64,000 nucleotides of DNA from NCBI RefSeq assembly GCF_000741285.1, contig NZ_JGZE01000018.1:1-64000 (forward strand), read 5' to 3'. The stretch's first letter is position 1. The number at the start of each line of letters is the position of its first letter. Below the pieces are notes generated by a model. It had not been told where the DNA came from, searched no databases, and worked only from the letters and a program-made list of their open reading frames with translations. Source of the stretch: Bifidobacterium mongoliense DSM 21395. Its GTDB lineage: Bacteria > Actinomycetota > Actinomycetes > Actinomycetales > Bifidobacteriaceae. The position numbers were made by a program, and so were the translations under genes. Below are positions 9,569-18,875 of the stretch, one piece after another.

Positions 9569-10267
9569 CTACTTGTTCGAGTTGGTCATTACGCAGGGTC
9601 CGTTCGGGTCGCCCACGATAACCGTGTCGACCATGTTGAGGAACAGGCCATGCTCAACGACGCCGACCGTGGTGATGAGATCCGTGGCCAGGTCCTGCGG
9701 GTGTTCGATGCGCTCAAGGTGCAGATCCACGACGAGATCGTTCTCGTCGGTGCGTACGGGCTTGCCGTCGGTATCCATGCGCAGTGTGGGGCGATATCCC
9801 TTGGCTTCGAACTTCTTGATCACGTGACCGACGCCGAAGGGGATGACCTCGACGGGCAGCGGGAACGCGCCGATGACGTCGACGACCTTCGATTGGTCGA
9901 CGATCCATACGATGCGGTTCGAATTGATGGCGACGATCTTCTCCCACAGCAACGCGGCGCCGCCGCCCTTGATTCCGTTGAAGTTCTTGTCGACTTCATC
10001 GGCTCCGTCGATGGTCACGTCGATGTGGTCCACCTCGTCGATGTTGACGATGCGGATGCCGTAGCCCTCGGCCTGTTCCTGGGTGCGACGCGACGTGGTG
10101 ACCCCGGTGAAGTGGAGGCCCTCTTCCTGTACGCGGCGTCCCAGCTCGTCGACGAGGAACCGTACGGTCGAGCCCGTTCCCAGTCCCACGGTCATGTCGT
10201 TCTCAACGATTTTGGCGGCTTCGATGCCGGCCGCCTTCTTGAGCGCATCCTGCTGTGCCTTATCCAT
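9569..10267 (-). CDS. rpiA: Ribose-5-phosphate isomerase A
   Basis: Interconverts ribose 5-phosphate and ribulose 5-phosphate, feeding nucleotide synthesis and, in bifidobacteria, the fructose-6-phosphate phosphoketolase (bifid) shunt. Family motifs are visible: GLGTGSTVRFLVD (phosphate loop, about residue 28), DGADEVD (about 88) and KGGGAALLWEKI (about 98). The length of 232 aa is typical. ATG 10267 has an AAGGAG site 5 nt upstream. Tandem terminator hairpins follow the gene. Confidence 0.96.
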   Translation of the reverse strand: MDKAQQDALKKAAGIEAAKIVENDMTVGLGTGSTVRFLVDELGRRVQEEGLHFTGVTTSRRTQEQAEGYGIRIVNIDEVDHIDVTIDGADEVDKNFNGIKGGGAALLWEKIVAINSNRIVWIVDQSKVVDVIGAFPLPVEVIPFGVGHVIKKFEAKGYRPTLRMDTDGKPVRTDENDLVVDLHLERIEHPQDLATDLITTVGVVEHGLFLNMVDTVIVGDPNGPCVMTNSNK

Positions 10268-10359
10268 ACTGCTCCTTCATTCGCAACGGTACTTCAGCTT
10301 ATGCAAAGTCCCTTCCATCGTAGCCGGACCCGGCTATCTGCTTTGGATTTGCGCCATGG

Positions 10360-11480
10360 TTACGGCAGGACCGTGAACGGTGCGTCGTCGATGCGGATGT
10401 CGCCGTTGCCGTCGACTTCGCCATGAATCGTGACCGTGCCCGTGATACGTCGCGGACGGCCGTCATAGGTGGGGCTTGTTGACGGGGGAGGGGAGAAATG
10501 GAGCATGCCGGATACCGTGAGCCCCGTGGCTGCACGCTTCCGTCGGGGTGTCGCATTCGATTGGGGCGTGCGGGTGGTCGGGGCGTTCGCCGATGTCGTC
10601 GATGCGGATGCGGTGGGCGCTGGGGAATCCGGTGTCGATGCTGAGGATGCAGGCAACGGCTCGGACGACGGCAATGATGCGGAAGGGGGCAATGATGCGG
10701 AAGAGGATTCAGGTGCCGGGACGATGTCCGGCACACCTTCGGCTTCGGTGAGCATCCGCTCGAGTCTCGGCGTGGATGCGGACCCATGGGAGCCTGCATC
10801 GGCAGCATCGGCAGCATCGGCGACATCGGCGGACGTTGCAGTATTCGAAGCGTCATCACTGGTCGTCGTGCCCCGTCCGAGGTGGTACTGCTCCGGTGAA
10901 ATGGCTCCATCGAGCAGCATCTGGGCATCCGGGGGAATGTCGACGCCCTTGGCGTAGGCCGAGGCGAGGAGCGAACGCCACCCTTCGAGCGGCAGATACC
11001 CATCCTTGACGCCGCTGCGGGCATCGCCCGAATAGGTGTGGGCCAGGTCGTCGACCTTCTCATTGCCGGCGTTGCCCGCATGGCCTTTGACCCAACGGAA
11101 CTTCACCGATCCCTCGCGGCGCGAGATCTCGGCGTCGATGGCCTTGATGAGGGGCGCGTTCTTCACCGGCTTCTTCTGGGAGTTCTTCCACCCGTTCTTC
11201 TTCCACCCATGCACCCAGGTGGTGGAGCAGTTGATGGCGTACTTCGAATCGGTCTCGATGAGCAGGCTCTCCGGACCGGGATGGGCACGAAGCGCTTCGA
11301 GCACGGCACAGAGCTCGCCGATCTGGTTGGTCCCGTTGGTCGCACCGCCGGCATCGCAGTCGCCGTCGTGGTCGTGCCCGGGGGTGTGCGCCTTGCCGGT
11401 CTCGTGGTCGGCCCAGGCCCAGCCCATGGGCCGTTGGGGTTGCCGAGGGCGCTGCCATCGGTGGAAACGGTTATGGTCAT
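10360..11480 (-). pseudogene. rnhA: Ribonuclease HI with low-complexity C-terminal extension, frameshifted
   Basis: RNase HI cleaves RNA in RNA-DNA hybrids. ATG 11480 opens MTITVSTDGSALGNPNGP with the first catalytic Asp in STDGS, then the frame breaks near 11424-11428 and continues one base off as GWAWADHETGKAH. Downstream are the catalytic Glu in QIGELCAV, Asp in IETDSKYAI and Asp in NEKVDDLA. The span of 1121 nt needs exactly one added base (GGG to GGGG at the break) to give one 373-aa frame. TACAAT ends 6 nt before the ATG, supporting this start. The C-terminal about 200 residues are Ser/Pro/Ala-rich plus a short conserved-looking end. An internal ATG start would lose the first catalytic Asp. 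The shift may be genuine or a sequencing error. Confidence 0.85.
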
Positions 11481-11492
11481 GCCGTCATTGTA

Positions 11493-11528
11493 AAGGCCGC
11501 GGCCGAGAAACAACTCGGTCGCGGCCTT
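11493..11528 (-). terminator. Terminator downstream of pgm
   Basis: A 15-bp stem with one G-T pair, 11493-11507 against 11514-11528, has a 6-nt loop. It lies between the pgm stop and the rnhA start, both on the minus strand. On that strand it is followed by TTTA. Confidence 0.7.
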
Positions 11529-11555
11529 GTTCGGTTGCCGTGCGTATGGCGTGGG

Positions 11556-13232
11556 TCAGTCGGCGAGCGCCTTGTCGACGACGGTGGACGCTTCGGCGAG
11601 CACCTTATCCAGCGCCTCGGGGGAGACGAAGGATTCGGCGTAGACCTTGTAGATGTTCTCGGTGCCGGAGGGGCGTGCTGCGAACCAGTTGTTCTTGGTC
11701 GTCACTTTGAGTCCGCCGATCGGCGCGCCGTTGCCCGGCGCCTCGGTGAGCTTGGCGGTGATGTCCTCGCCGGCCAGCGTGGTCGCGGTGACGGCGTCGC
11801 CGGAGAGCGAGGCGAACTTGCGCTTCTGTTCCAGGGTCGTGGGGGTGTCGACGCGGCTGTACCAGCTCTCGCCGAAGCGCTCGACCTGCGCCTGATGCAG
11901 TTGGGCCGGGTTCTTGCCCGTCACGGCCGTGATCTCGGCGGCGAGCAGGTCGGGGATGAGCCCGTCCTTGTCGGTGGTCCAGATGCGGCCGTTGCGGCGT
12001 AGGAAGCTCATGCCGGAGCTTTCCTCGCCGCCGAAGGCCACCTTGCCGGTGAAGAGCGGGTCGACGAACCACTTGAAGCCGACGGGGACCTCGACGAGCG
12101 TGGCGCCGATGGAGGCCGCCACACGGTCGATGAGGCTCGAGGAGACGAGGGTCTTGCCGATGCCGCTGGTCTTGGGCCAGCCGGGACGGTGACCGCCGAA
12201 GAGGTATTCGACGCATACGGCGATGTAATGGTTCGGGTTCATCACGCCCCAGTTCGGGCACACGATGCCGTGGCGGTCCGCGTCGGGGTCGGTGCCGCCG
12301 ACGAGGTCGTAGCGGTCCCACGCGCCGGAGTTGAGTTCGTCGACCAGGCCCTTCATGGCGTAGGGGGAGCTCGGATCGATGCGGATCTTGCCGTCGTGGT
12401 CGATGGTCATGAAGCGCCAGGTAGGGTCGACGTCGGGACGGATCACGTCGATGTCGAGGTTGTAGCGCTCGTTCATGAGTGACCAGTAGTGCACGGAGGC
12501 GCCGCCCAATGGGTCGATGCCGAGGCGCACGCCGGAGGAGCGGATCGCGTCGAAGTCGATGACGTCGCCCAGGTCGGCCACGTAGTGCTCGCGGTAGTCG
12601 AAGCGTTCCACCAGATCGGAGGTGGTCGCCTGTTCGTAGGGGATGCGCTTGACGCTGCGGTAGGAGCCGAGCAGCTCGTTGGCGCGTTCCGCGATGGCGT
12701 TCGTGACGTCGGCCGGGGCCGGGCCGCCGGTGACCGGATCGTATTTGAATCCGCCGTCGGTGGGGGGATTGTGCGAGGGGGTGACCACGATGCCGTCGGC
12801 GAGGCCGTCGCCGGTGAAGCGCTGCGTACCGTCCTGGGCGCGGTTGTGGGTGAGGATCGCCTGGGAGACGACCGGGGTGGGCACGAAGTCGTCACGCGAA
12901 TCGACCCGTACGCGCACGCCGTTCGCCACGAGCACCTCGATGGCCGTGTGCTGGGCGGGGCCGGAAAGCGCGTGGGTGTCGCGACCGATGTAGAGCGGGC
13001 CGGTCACCCCGGCCTTCTTGCGGTATTCCGCGATCGCCTGGGAGATGGCGACGATATGGGCCTCGTTGAACGAGGTCTTCAGGGACGATCCGCGATGCCC
13101 GGACGTGCCGAAGATGACGCGTTGTTCGGGGTTCGAAGGGTCGGGGACGGCGTCATAGTATCTGCCGATGACGTCATCGACATTGATCAGGTCTGCCGGT
13201 GTTGCGGGTTGTCCCGCGTTTTTTGCTACCAT
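11556..13232 (-). CDS. pgm: Phosphoglucomutase (alpha-D-glucose phosphate-specific)
   Basis: Interconverts glucose 1-phosphate and glucose 6-phosphate, linking glycogen and UDP-glucose metabolism with central carbon flow. Motifs are GTSGHRGSS (N-terminal), the phosphoserine loop [11 protein letters not shown], the metal-binding DPDADRHG and the sugar-binding [13 protein letters not shown]. From ATG 13232 the protein is 558 aa, as for PgmA-type enzymes. An upstream in-frame start (13307) was rejected because it adds unconserved residues. A CAGAAT hexamer ends 6 nt before the chosen ATG. Confidence 0.95.
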   Translation of the reverse strand: MVAKNAGQPATPADLINVDDVIGRYYDAVPDPSNPEQRVIFGTSGHRGSSLKTSFNEAHIVAISQAIAEYRKKAGVTGPLYIGRDTHALSGPAQHTAIEVLVANGVRVRVDSRDDFVPTPVVSQAILTHNRAQDGTQRFTGDGLADGIVVTPSHNPPTDGGFKYDPVTGGPAPADVTNAIAERANELLGSYRSVKRIPYEQATTSDLVERFDYREHYVADLGDVIDFDAIRSSGVRLGIDPLGGASVHYWSLMNERYNLDIDVIRPDVDPTWRFMTIDHDGKIRIDPSSPYAMKGLVDELNSGAWDRYDLVGGTDPDADRHGIVCPNWGVMNPNHYIAVCVEYLFGGHRPGWPKTSGIGKTLVSSSLIDRVAASIGATLVEVPVGFKWFVDPLFTGKVAFGGEESSGMSFLRRNGRIWTTDKDGLIPDLLAAEITAVTGKNPAQLHQAQVERFGESWYSRVDTPTTLEQKRKFASLSGDAVTATTLAGEDITAKLTEAPGNGAPIGGLKVTTKNNWFAARPSGTENIYKVYAESFVSPEALDKVLAEASTVVDKALAD

Positions 13233-13317
13233 GCCCCCATTCTGCCACGCCGCGGCGAAATCGGGGTGCGCTTGGCTCGTTTTCACCGGGTTTGGGCCAC
13301 TCGTCACGGGAGGAGGG

Positions 13318-14442
13318 TCAGCTGACGTTCGTTATTGGGCTGATCACGGAGGTGTCCGTGCCCGCGGGGACGCGCACGCACAGCGCCTGTCTGTCGACGC
13401 TGAAGCGGATGTGGCGCGTTTCCCCGAGACTGTCGCCGTCGACCTGGGCGAAGGCCTTGCGTTTGAGGGTGACCTCCGCCGCGACCCCCTGGATCTGGTC
13501 GATCACGGAGTTGGTCGACAGCGGGCTCTGCTGCGCCTTGCCGACGATGGTCTGATGAACGACGTCGCCGAACAGGCTCGCCCAGCCGATGATGCCGCCG
13601 GTCGTGTCGATGAGTTCGAAATCCAGCAGCCCGTCGTCTGAGATGGCTTCGGGCATGAGCGAGAGCATGGGGATCTGCCCGCAATTACCCGCCAGGAAGG
13701 TGCGGAACATGACGTCATGCGAGGTGTGGACGCTGCCGTCCTCGCTGGTCAATATCACCGTGCCGTGGTTCTTGGGCTCGAACAGGTGCCCCATCGCGCT
13801 GACGAAATAGGCCAGCCAACTGATGTTCTTCTTGAGCTGCGGGTCGGTGCCGTCGATCATCAACGCGTCGAAGCCGATGCCGGCGATGATGAGGAACGCG
13901 TGGGCATAGTCCTCGTCGTCCCGATCCAGAATGGCCAGACGTCCCACGTCCACCATGCGCGATCCGTGGGATGTGGCGACGGCGAGGGCCGCCTCCACAT
14001 CGTCGACGGGGATGTCCATATTGCGGGCGAAGAGGTTGCCGGTGCCGATGGGGATGATGCCGAGCGGTCGGCCGGTGCCTGATACGGCGCTCGCCACCGT
14101 CCGCACGGTGCCGTCGCCGCCCACGGCCACGAGGACGTCGGCGCCATGCCCGAGGGCCTCCTGGGCGCAGGCGCGGCCGTCCTTGTTGAGTTGCGTTTCG
14201 ATGAACTCGATCTGTGTGAGTCCCCGGCCCTCACAGAATTCCGCGATGCGCTTGCGCAACGCCCCGGCCTGTGGTTTCGAGGGGTTGATGATGAAGGCGT
14301 AGTGCACCTGATCGTCGTCGCGTGAGCTCACGATCCTCTGATAATGGCGCTTCCGTGCCGCCCTGACGCCGAGGGCGACGCCGACCACGGTGATGAGGGC
14401 GACGGCGACCACGATGAGGACGATGAGCCAGGCGCGAGTCAT
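13318..14442 (-). CDS. Diacylglycerol kinase catalytic domain protein (lipid kinase)
   Basis: Probable membrane-associated lipid kinase of the DagK/YegS family. One N-terminal transmembrane helix (residues about 4-25, [20 protein letters not shown]) precedes the catalytic domain with the nucleotide-binding [12 protein letters not shown] and [10 protein letters not shown] motifs near residues 105-145. The length is 374 aa. ATG 14442 has CACAAT ending 7 nt upstream; 14451 is an alternative. The gene is divergent from serS. The lipid substrate (diacylglycerol, sphingoid or other) cannot be decided from sequence. Confidence 0.88.
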   Translation of the reverse strand: MTRAWLIVLIVVAVALITVVGVALGVRAARKRHYQRIVSSRDDDQVHYAFIINPSKPQAGALRKRIAEFCEGRGLTQIEFIETQLNKDGRACAQEALGHGADVLVAVGGDGTVRTVASAVSGTGRPLGIIPIGTGNLFARNMDIPVDDVEAALAVATSHGSRMVDVGRLAILDRDDEDYAHAFLIIAGIGFDALMIDGTDPQLKKNISWLAYFVSAMGHLFEPKNHGTVILTSEDGSVHTSHDVMFRTFLAGNCGQIPMLSLMPEAISDDGLLDFELIDTTGGIIGWASLFGDVVHQTIVGKAQQSPLSTNSVIDQIQGVAAEVTLKRKAFAQVDGDSLGETRHIRFSVDRQALCVRVPAGTDTSVISPITNVS

Positions 14443-14630
14443 GTTCACCATTGTGCGCGGAGGGCACCCCATCGGCGCGTCCGGTGGGCGATATCGACGG
14501 TTTCTGCACGGAATCATCCGCGGCGGTGCATGCGCCGACGTCATGACTGTATCCTCCCCATGTCTTCGCGGAGGTTGCGACGGGCACGCGAGCCTTGGGC
14601 GTGTCTGCTTGCGGCATTACTCTGGGAGCC

Positions 14631-15917
14631 ATGCTTGATATCCAGTTCATCCGTGACCATGCGGATATTGTGAAGGAATCCCAGCGCAAGCGGGGCGAAT
14701 CCGTCGAACTCGTCGACGAGGTGTTGCGCTCCGATGAGACGCGCCGCCGACTGCTCAAGGACTTCGAGGAAGCCCGCTCCCGGCAGAAGGCCATGGGCAA
14801 GAAGGTCGCTTCGGCGTCCGCGGACGATCGGCCCTCGTTGATCGGACAGACCAAGGAACTGGCCTCGAAGGTCGCGCAATACCGTACGTCGGCCGATGAC
14901 GCGACCGCCGCGTACACGAAGGCGATGTGGCAGCTGTCCAACGTCGTCGAACCCGAGGCGCCCGAGGGCGGCGAGGACGACTACATGGTCGTCAAGAAGG
15001 TCGGGAAGATCCGCGACTTCTCCGCTGAGGGCTTCGAGCCCAAGGACCATCTGACGCTGGGCGTCGGCGTGGCCGGCATCGACATGCGCCGCGGCGCCAA
15101 GGTCTCCGGCTCCCGCTTCTACTTTCTGCGCGGCATGGTCGCGCGCCTGCAGATCGCCATGCTCACCATGGCCGTGGACCAGGCCGAGGCCGAGGGCTTC
15201 ACGCTGGCCATCACCCCCACGCTCGTGCGCCCCGAGGTCATGGCGGGCACCGGCTTCCTCAACTCCCACGCCGACGAGATCTACCGCCTGCGCGAACCCG
15301 ATGACCAGTACCTGGTCGGCACCTCCGAGGTGGCGCTCGCGGGTATGCACGAGAACGAGATCCTGGACCTGAGCAACGGGCCGCTGAAGTACACCGGATG
15401 GTCGAGCTGCTACCGGCGCGAGGCCGGCGCCGCGGGCAAGGACACGAGCGGCATCATTCGCGTGCACCAGTTCGACAAGGTCGAGATGTTCGTCTACTGC
15501 AAGCAGGAGGATTCCCGCGCCATGCACCAGAAGCTGCTGGGAATGGAGGAGGAGATGCTGGCCAAGGTCGAGGTGCCCTACCGCACGATCGACACCGCCG
15601 CCGGCGATCTGGGCGCCTCCGCCGCGCGCAAGTTCGACAACGAGGCGTGGGTCCCCACGCAGGGCCGCTACCGCGAGCTCACCTCCACTTCGAACTGCAC
15701 CGAGTACCAGGCTCGTCGCCTCAACATCCGTGAGCGCACCGAGGACGGCTCCACACGCGCCGTCGCCACACTCAACGGCACGCTGGCGACCACGCGCTGG
15801 CTCGTGGCCATCATGGAGAACCATCAGCAGGCGGACGGCTCCATCGAGATCCCCGAAGCCATGCGCTCCTACATGGGCGGCCGCGAGGTCATCGAGCCCA
15901 CGGCCTGGGAGGCCTGA
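14631..15917 (+). CDS. serS: Serine--tRNA ligase
   Basis: Class II aminoacyl-tRNA synthetase charging tRNA-Ser. An N-terminal antiparallel coiled-coil arm (residues about 30-105) binds the long variable arm. Motif 2 is seen in SSCYRREAGAAG and motif 3 in the region LNGTLATTRWLVAIMENHQ. At 428 aa the length is typical. ATG 14631 gives the conserved MLDIQFIRDH and is preceded by TACTCT ending 7 nt upstream (leaderless pattern). A tRNA-Ser gene lies about 125 bp downstream on the same strand. Confidence 0.97.
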   Translation: MLDIQFIRDHADIVKESQRKRGESVELVDEVLRSDETRRRLLKDFEEARSRQKAMGKKVASASADDRPSLIGQTKELASKVAQYRTSADDATAAYTKAMWQLSNVVEPEAPEGGEDDYMVVKKVGKIRDFSAEGFEPKDHLTLGVGVAGIDMRRGAKVSGSRFYFLRGMVARLQIAMLTMAVDQAEAEGFTLAITPTLVRPEVMAGTGFLNSHADEIYRLREPDDQYLVGTSEVALAGMHENEILDLSNGPLKYTGWSSCYRREAGAAGKDTSGIIRVHQFDKVEMFVYCKQEDSRAMHQKLLGMEEEMLAKVEVPYRTIDTAAGDLGASAARKFDNEAWVPTQGRYRELTSTSNCTEYQARRLNIRERTEDGSTRAVATLNGTLATTRWLVAIMENHQQADGSIEIPEAMRSYMGGREVIEPTAWEA

Positions 15918-16041
15918 CCCCGGCCGAATCCGATCCGCACCGGGCGATGCGTGTCACCCGACGTCGACGCCGCTGATATAATCGGTCTTTGTGCATTCAC
16001 GGGGTCGGCGCATTGCCGTCGTTGCCTGATGAACGCGCTTG

Positions 16042-16126
16042 GGATAGGTGTCCGAGCGGCCTAAGGAGACGGTCTTGAAAACCGTTGTGGGGCAACCCAC
16101 CGCGAGTTCGAATCTCGCCCTATCCG
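16042..16126 (+). tRNA. tRNA-Ser (anticodon TGA)
   Basis: The acceptor stem GGATAGG pairs with CCTATCC, the discriminator is G and CCA is not encoded. The anticodon loop CTTGAAA places TGA at the anticodon. The long variable arm (GTGGGGCAACCCAC region) and the T-loop GTTCGAAT are class II serine features. It is followed by a terminator. Confidence 0.95.
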
Positions 16127-16130
16127 CCTG

Positions 16131-16163
16131 AAGGGCTCCCGGCCATGTGCCGGAAGCCCTTTT
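16131..16163 (+). terminator. Terminator after tRNA-Ser
   Basis: AAGGGCT with CCCGGC forms a stem with GCCGG and AAGCCCTT, followed by TTTG. It starts 5 bases after the tRNA. Confidence 0.75.
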
Positions 16164-16259
16164 GTTATGCCGGTTCCCTGTGCCCATGACGAGGCTTGGA
16201 TCAGGCGGCAGGTCGTCGGTCTGAAGGGAACGGTTGATGGTCCGCGACGGTCAGCGTTG

Positions 16260-16793
16260 TTAGGCCATGGCCATGTGAACACGGAGTTTTTTCAACGCCC
16301 AGTCGTAATGACTCGATGTCGCCGAGACGCAGTACGACCCGAGGGAGGTCGTGCCCGTCCATGAGAAATACGCCTTCGTGAAGAGTTCCTCGTCGCTGAA
16401 CCCCTCGATGAGGGCGAGTACGTCGGCATGGCTTTCGGCGAGCATCGCCGAGACGCGCTCGAGCGACATATCCTGATATTCCGCCCAGATGCGCTGATTG
16501 AGCGCCGGAGTGGTTCGCCAATGGTATCCGTCCGGAAGAAAGGGGCGTGGACTCCCGGCACGGTTCGCCGAGACCCAATCCACCAGCATCCGTTGCCAGC
16601 TATGGAGGTGCGCCAGCACATCGCGCAGATCGCGGTCCCGCCGCCAATGCGGTTCCACGTGTTTGCGGTCACCGGTGAACGAAAACGTCGCCTCCTGCAT
16701 GGGTGCGCCCATCGATGCCACGAGCTGTTCGAGTTTCCGATATTGCGCGGATGCGGCATCCAGGAGTTCGGCCTTGGTTCGGGGTCTTGCCAT
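16260..16793 (-). CDS. ClbS/DfsB family four-helix bundle protein
   Basis: A DinB-like protein of 177 aa. It contains motifs of the ClbS/DfsB family: an opening RPRTKAELLDAA, a central region with RDLRDVLAHLHSWQRML, and SYCVSATSSHYDWALKK near the end. ClbS detoxifies colibactin in its producers, but most family members are uncharacterised, so no substrate is inferred. ATG 16793 is supported by CATAAT ending 7 nt upstream; ATG 16802 is an alternative. It is divergently arranged with the esterase at 16894. Confidence 0.8.
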   Translation of the reverse strand: MARPRTKAELLDAASAQYRKLEQLVASMGAPMQEATFSFTGDRKHVEPHWRRDRDLRDVLAHLHSWQRMLVDWVSANRAGSPRPFLPDGYHWRTTPALNQRIWAEYQDMSLERVSAMLAESHADVLALIEGFSDEELFTKAYFSWTGTTSLGSYCVSATSSHYDWALKKLRVHMAMA

Positions 16794-16893
16794 GGCCTTC
16801 ATTATGCCATGCTCCGGGTGTGCGCGTCCATGCCTTTCGGACCGCTTCGAGCGCGCGCGGGCCGGCGTGCCCTTCGGCGTATATTCGTGACCT

Positions 16894-17951
16894 ATGACTG
16901 CTCGTGGACGGATGGAAACAATGAAACGCATACGACGGATCGTGGCATGGGTGCTCGCGGTCGTGCTGGGTGTGGCCCTGGTGGTGGGGGCGGCGTTCGT
17001 CGTGAGCCCCGTGCCTTCGATCATGCTGTTCCGCAACGCCTTCAAGGAAGGTCACCCCGTCGAGCCGCCCCGGTTCGACGAGGTGCGGCGTACGGTCCAG
17101 GTGACCCGCGATCAGGAGTATCCCTCGTCGTACCGGCGCCACACCTTCGATCTGTACCGGCCGAGGCGGATTCCGGCCCATGCCGCGTTGCCCGTCATCG
17201 TGTGGGTCCATGGCGGCGGATTCATAGCGGGAGACAAGTCCGGGCTGTCGACCTACGCCACGCTCATGGCGGCGCGGGGGTACGCCGTGATTGCCATGAA
17301 CTACGATTACGCGCCCACCGGCACCTACCCCACGCCCGTCGTGCAGCTGGGGCAGATGGTGTCGCACGTCGCCTCCATCGCGCAACGTGAGCGTCTTGAC
17401 CCGGATCGCATCGTCGTCGGCGGTGACTCGGCCGGCGCCCAGATCGCGGCTCAGTTCGCTGCTGTGCAGACGACACCGGGGTACGCCGAGAGCAGCGGCA
17501 TCGAACGCATCGCGATGCGTGCGCCTCTGGCCGGTGCCTTACTGTTCTGCGGGCCCTACGATTTCACTCGGTTCACGGACGCGAACGCCCCTTGGATACA
17601 GCGGTGGTTCATGAACACCGTTGGATGGGGGTATCTCGGTACGAGGGACTGGGCCTCGAGCCCGCAGATGCGGCAGGCATCCGTGGTGCGGCACGTGTCG
17701 GACCGGTTCCCCAAGGCGTATGTCGTGGATGGCAATGCCTTCTCGTTCCCCGATCAGGCAGGGCGCTGGTCTCGGCCTTACGCTCCGACGGGGTGGGTGT
17801 CACCTCCTCGTTCTTCCCCGGTAATCCCGAACTGCCGCACGAATTCCAATTCGACTTCGCTCACCCAGAATCGGCCCAGGTGTGGAGCGCCACGCAGGCC
17901 TTCCTCGCCTCGGTCGCGCCCACGCCGACGCCCGCCACTGCAGGGCAATGA
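16894..17951 (+). pseudogene. Alpha/beta hydrolase (esterase/lipase type), frameshifted near the 3' end
   Basis: A membrane-anchored hydrolase with one N-terminal transmembrane helix (residues about 15-38). The oxyanion motif HGGGF lies in VWVHGGGFIAGDKSG and the nucleophile in GGDSAGAQIAAQF, as in hormone-sensitive-lipase-type esterases. At about 17760-17768 (GATCAGGCAGGGCGCTG) the frame must shift: the expected continuation ALVSALRSDGV...LPHEFQFDF, containing the likely catalytic His, lies one base off and stops at 17951. Adding one G to the GGG run yields 352 aa. Without it, translation runs spuriously into the HAD gene. The start has TATATT ending 8 nt upstream. Confidence 0.75.
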
Positions 17952-18054
17952 ATCCGGTTGGCCGGGGTCCGCGGAACCAGATCGGTCGAGGACCACAGCG
18001 AGGACCACAGCGAAAATCGTGACAGGGTGTGGCCCGACGGTAGACTATGCAGCG

Positions 18055-18807
18055 ATGACAGCCGTGCGCCATGGTGCGACGGCCGGGAAGGATGGTGCGC
18101 TCGCGATGACGGAGTCGAAGGAGCGGACGGGTGATGGGGCTCGTCCAGGTGAGATATCACACGATGGCGCGTGCGGGGACGGTACGTCGCCGGCCATTAC
18201 CGATGTGGTCTTCGACATGTGCGGGGTGCTGGTCGATTCGCGGCCGTGGATGGCGCTCGACGGCATGTACCCGCAAGGGGTGATCGACATGATCTTCGAT
18301 CCGCGCGACGTGTGGGGATTCGCCTATTTCGACACCATGGCCAACTGCGGGTGGAGCCGCGAGCGGGTGCTGCGCGAATACGAGCGGCACCATGGCCCGG
18401 CGGTCGCGTGGGCCTACCGCACCTATCTGGAGCGGATACGCCATTCGCTGCCCTCGCTCATGCCCGGCATGGGAACGTTGTTGCGTGAACTCAGGGAACG
18501 CGGCATCGGCGTCTGGGGGTTGACGAACTTCACGACCGACAAGGTCGAGGTGGCCCGCGGGCTGTTCCCCGATCTGGCCCTGTTGCAGGATATCGTGATC
18601 TCCTCGGAAGAGGGACTGTGCAAGCCCGACCCGATCATCTACCGCCGTGCGATCGCGAGATTCGGCATCGACCCGGCCACGTCGCTGTTCGTCGACGACG
18701 ATCCCGTGAATGTCACCGGAGCGCGCCACCAGGGATTGCAGGGATTGGTCTTCTCCGATGCCGCGCAGGTCCGGCGTCGCGTCGGCATCGGGCAACTGCG
18801 GGCATAA
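18055..18807 (+). CDS. HAD-family hydrolase
   Basis: A haloacid-dehalogenase-like phosphatase of 250 aa. Motif I is VVFDMCGVLVD, where the usual second Asp (general acid) is Cys, as in some YihX-like variants. Motif II is LTNFT, the motif III Lys is in GLCKPDPIIYRRA, and motif IV is FVDDDPVNV. The start at ATG 18055 follows TAGACT by 8 nt; ATG 18106 is an alternative that removes an unconserved N-terminus. It is read in the same frame as the broken esterase upstream but is a separate gene. The substrate is unknown, likely a sugar or nucleotide phosphate. Confidence 0.82.
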   Translation: MTAVRHGATAGKDGALAMTESKERTGDGARPGEISHDGACGDGTSPAITDVVFDMCGVLVDSRPWMALDGMYPQGVIDMIFDPRDVWGFAYFDTMANCGWSRERVLREYERHHGPAVAWAYRTYLERIRHSLPSLMPGMGTLLRELRERGIGVWGLTNFTTDKVEVARGLFPDLALLQDIVISSEEGLCKPDPIIYRRAIARFGIDPATSLFVDDDPVNVTGARHQGLQGLVFSDAAQVRRRVGIGQLRA

Positions 18808-18875
18808 GTGGCGTCGGCGGCGTCTGGGTACGCGCGGATCTGTCGGCCGTCTCGTCGGCCGTTCACGGCGGGGTC

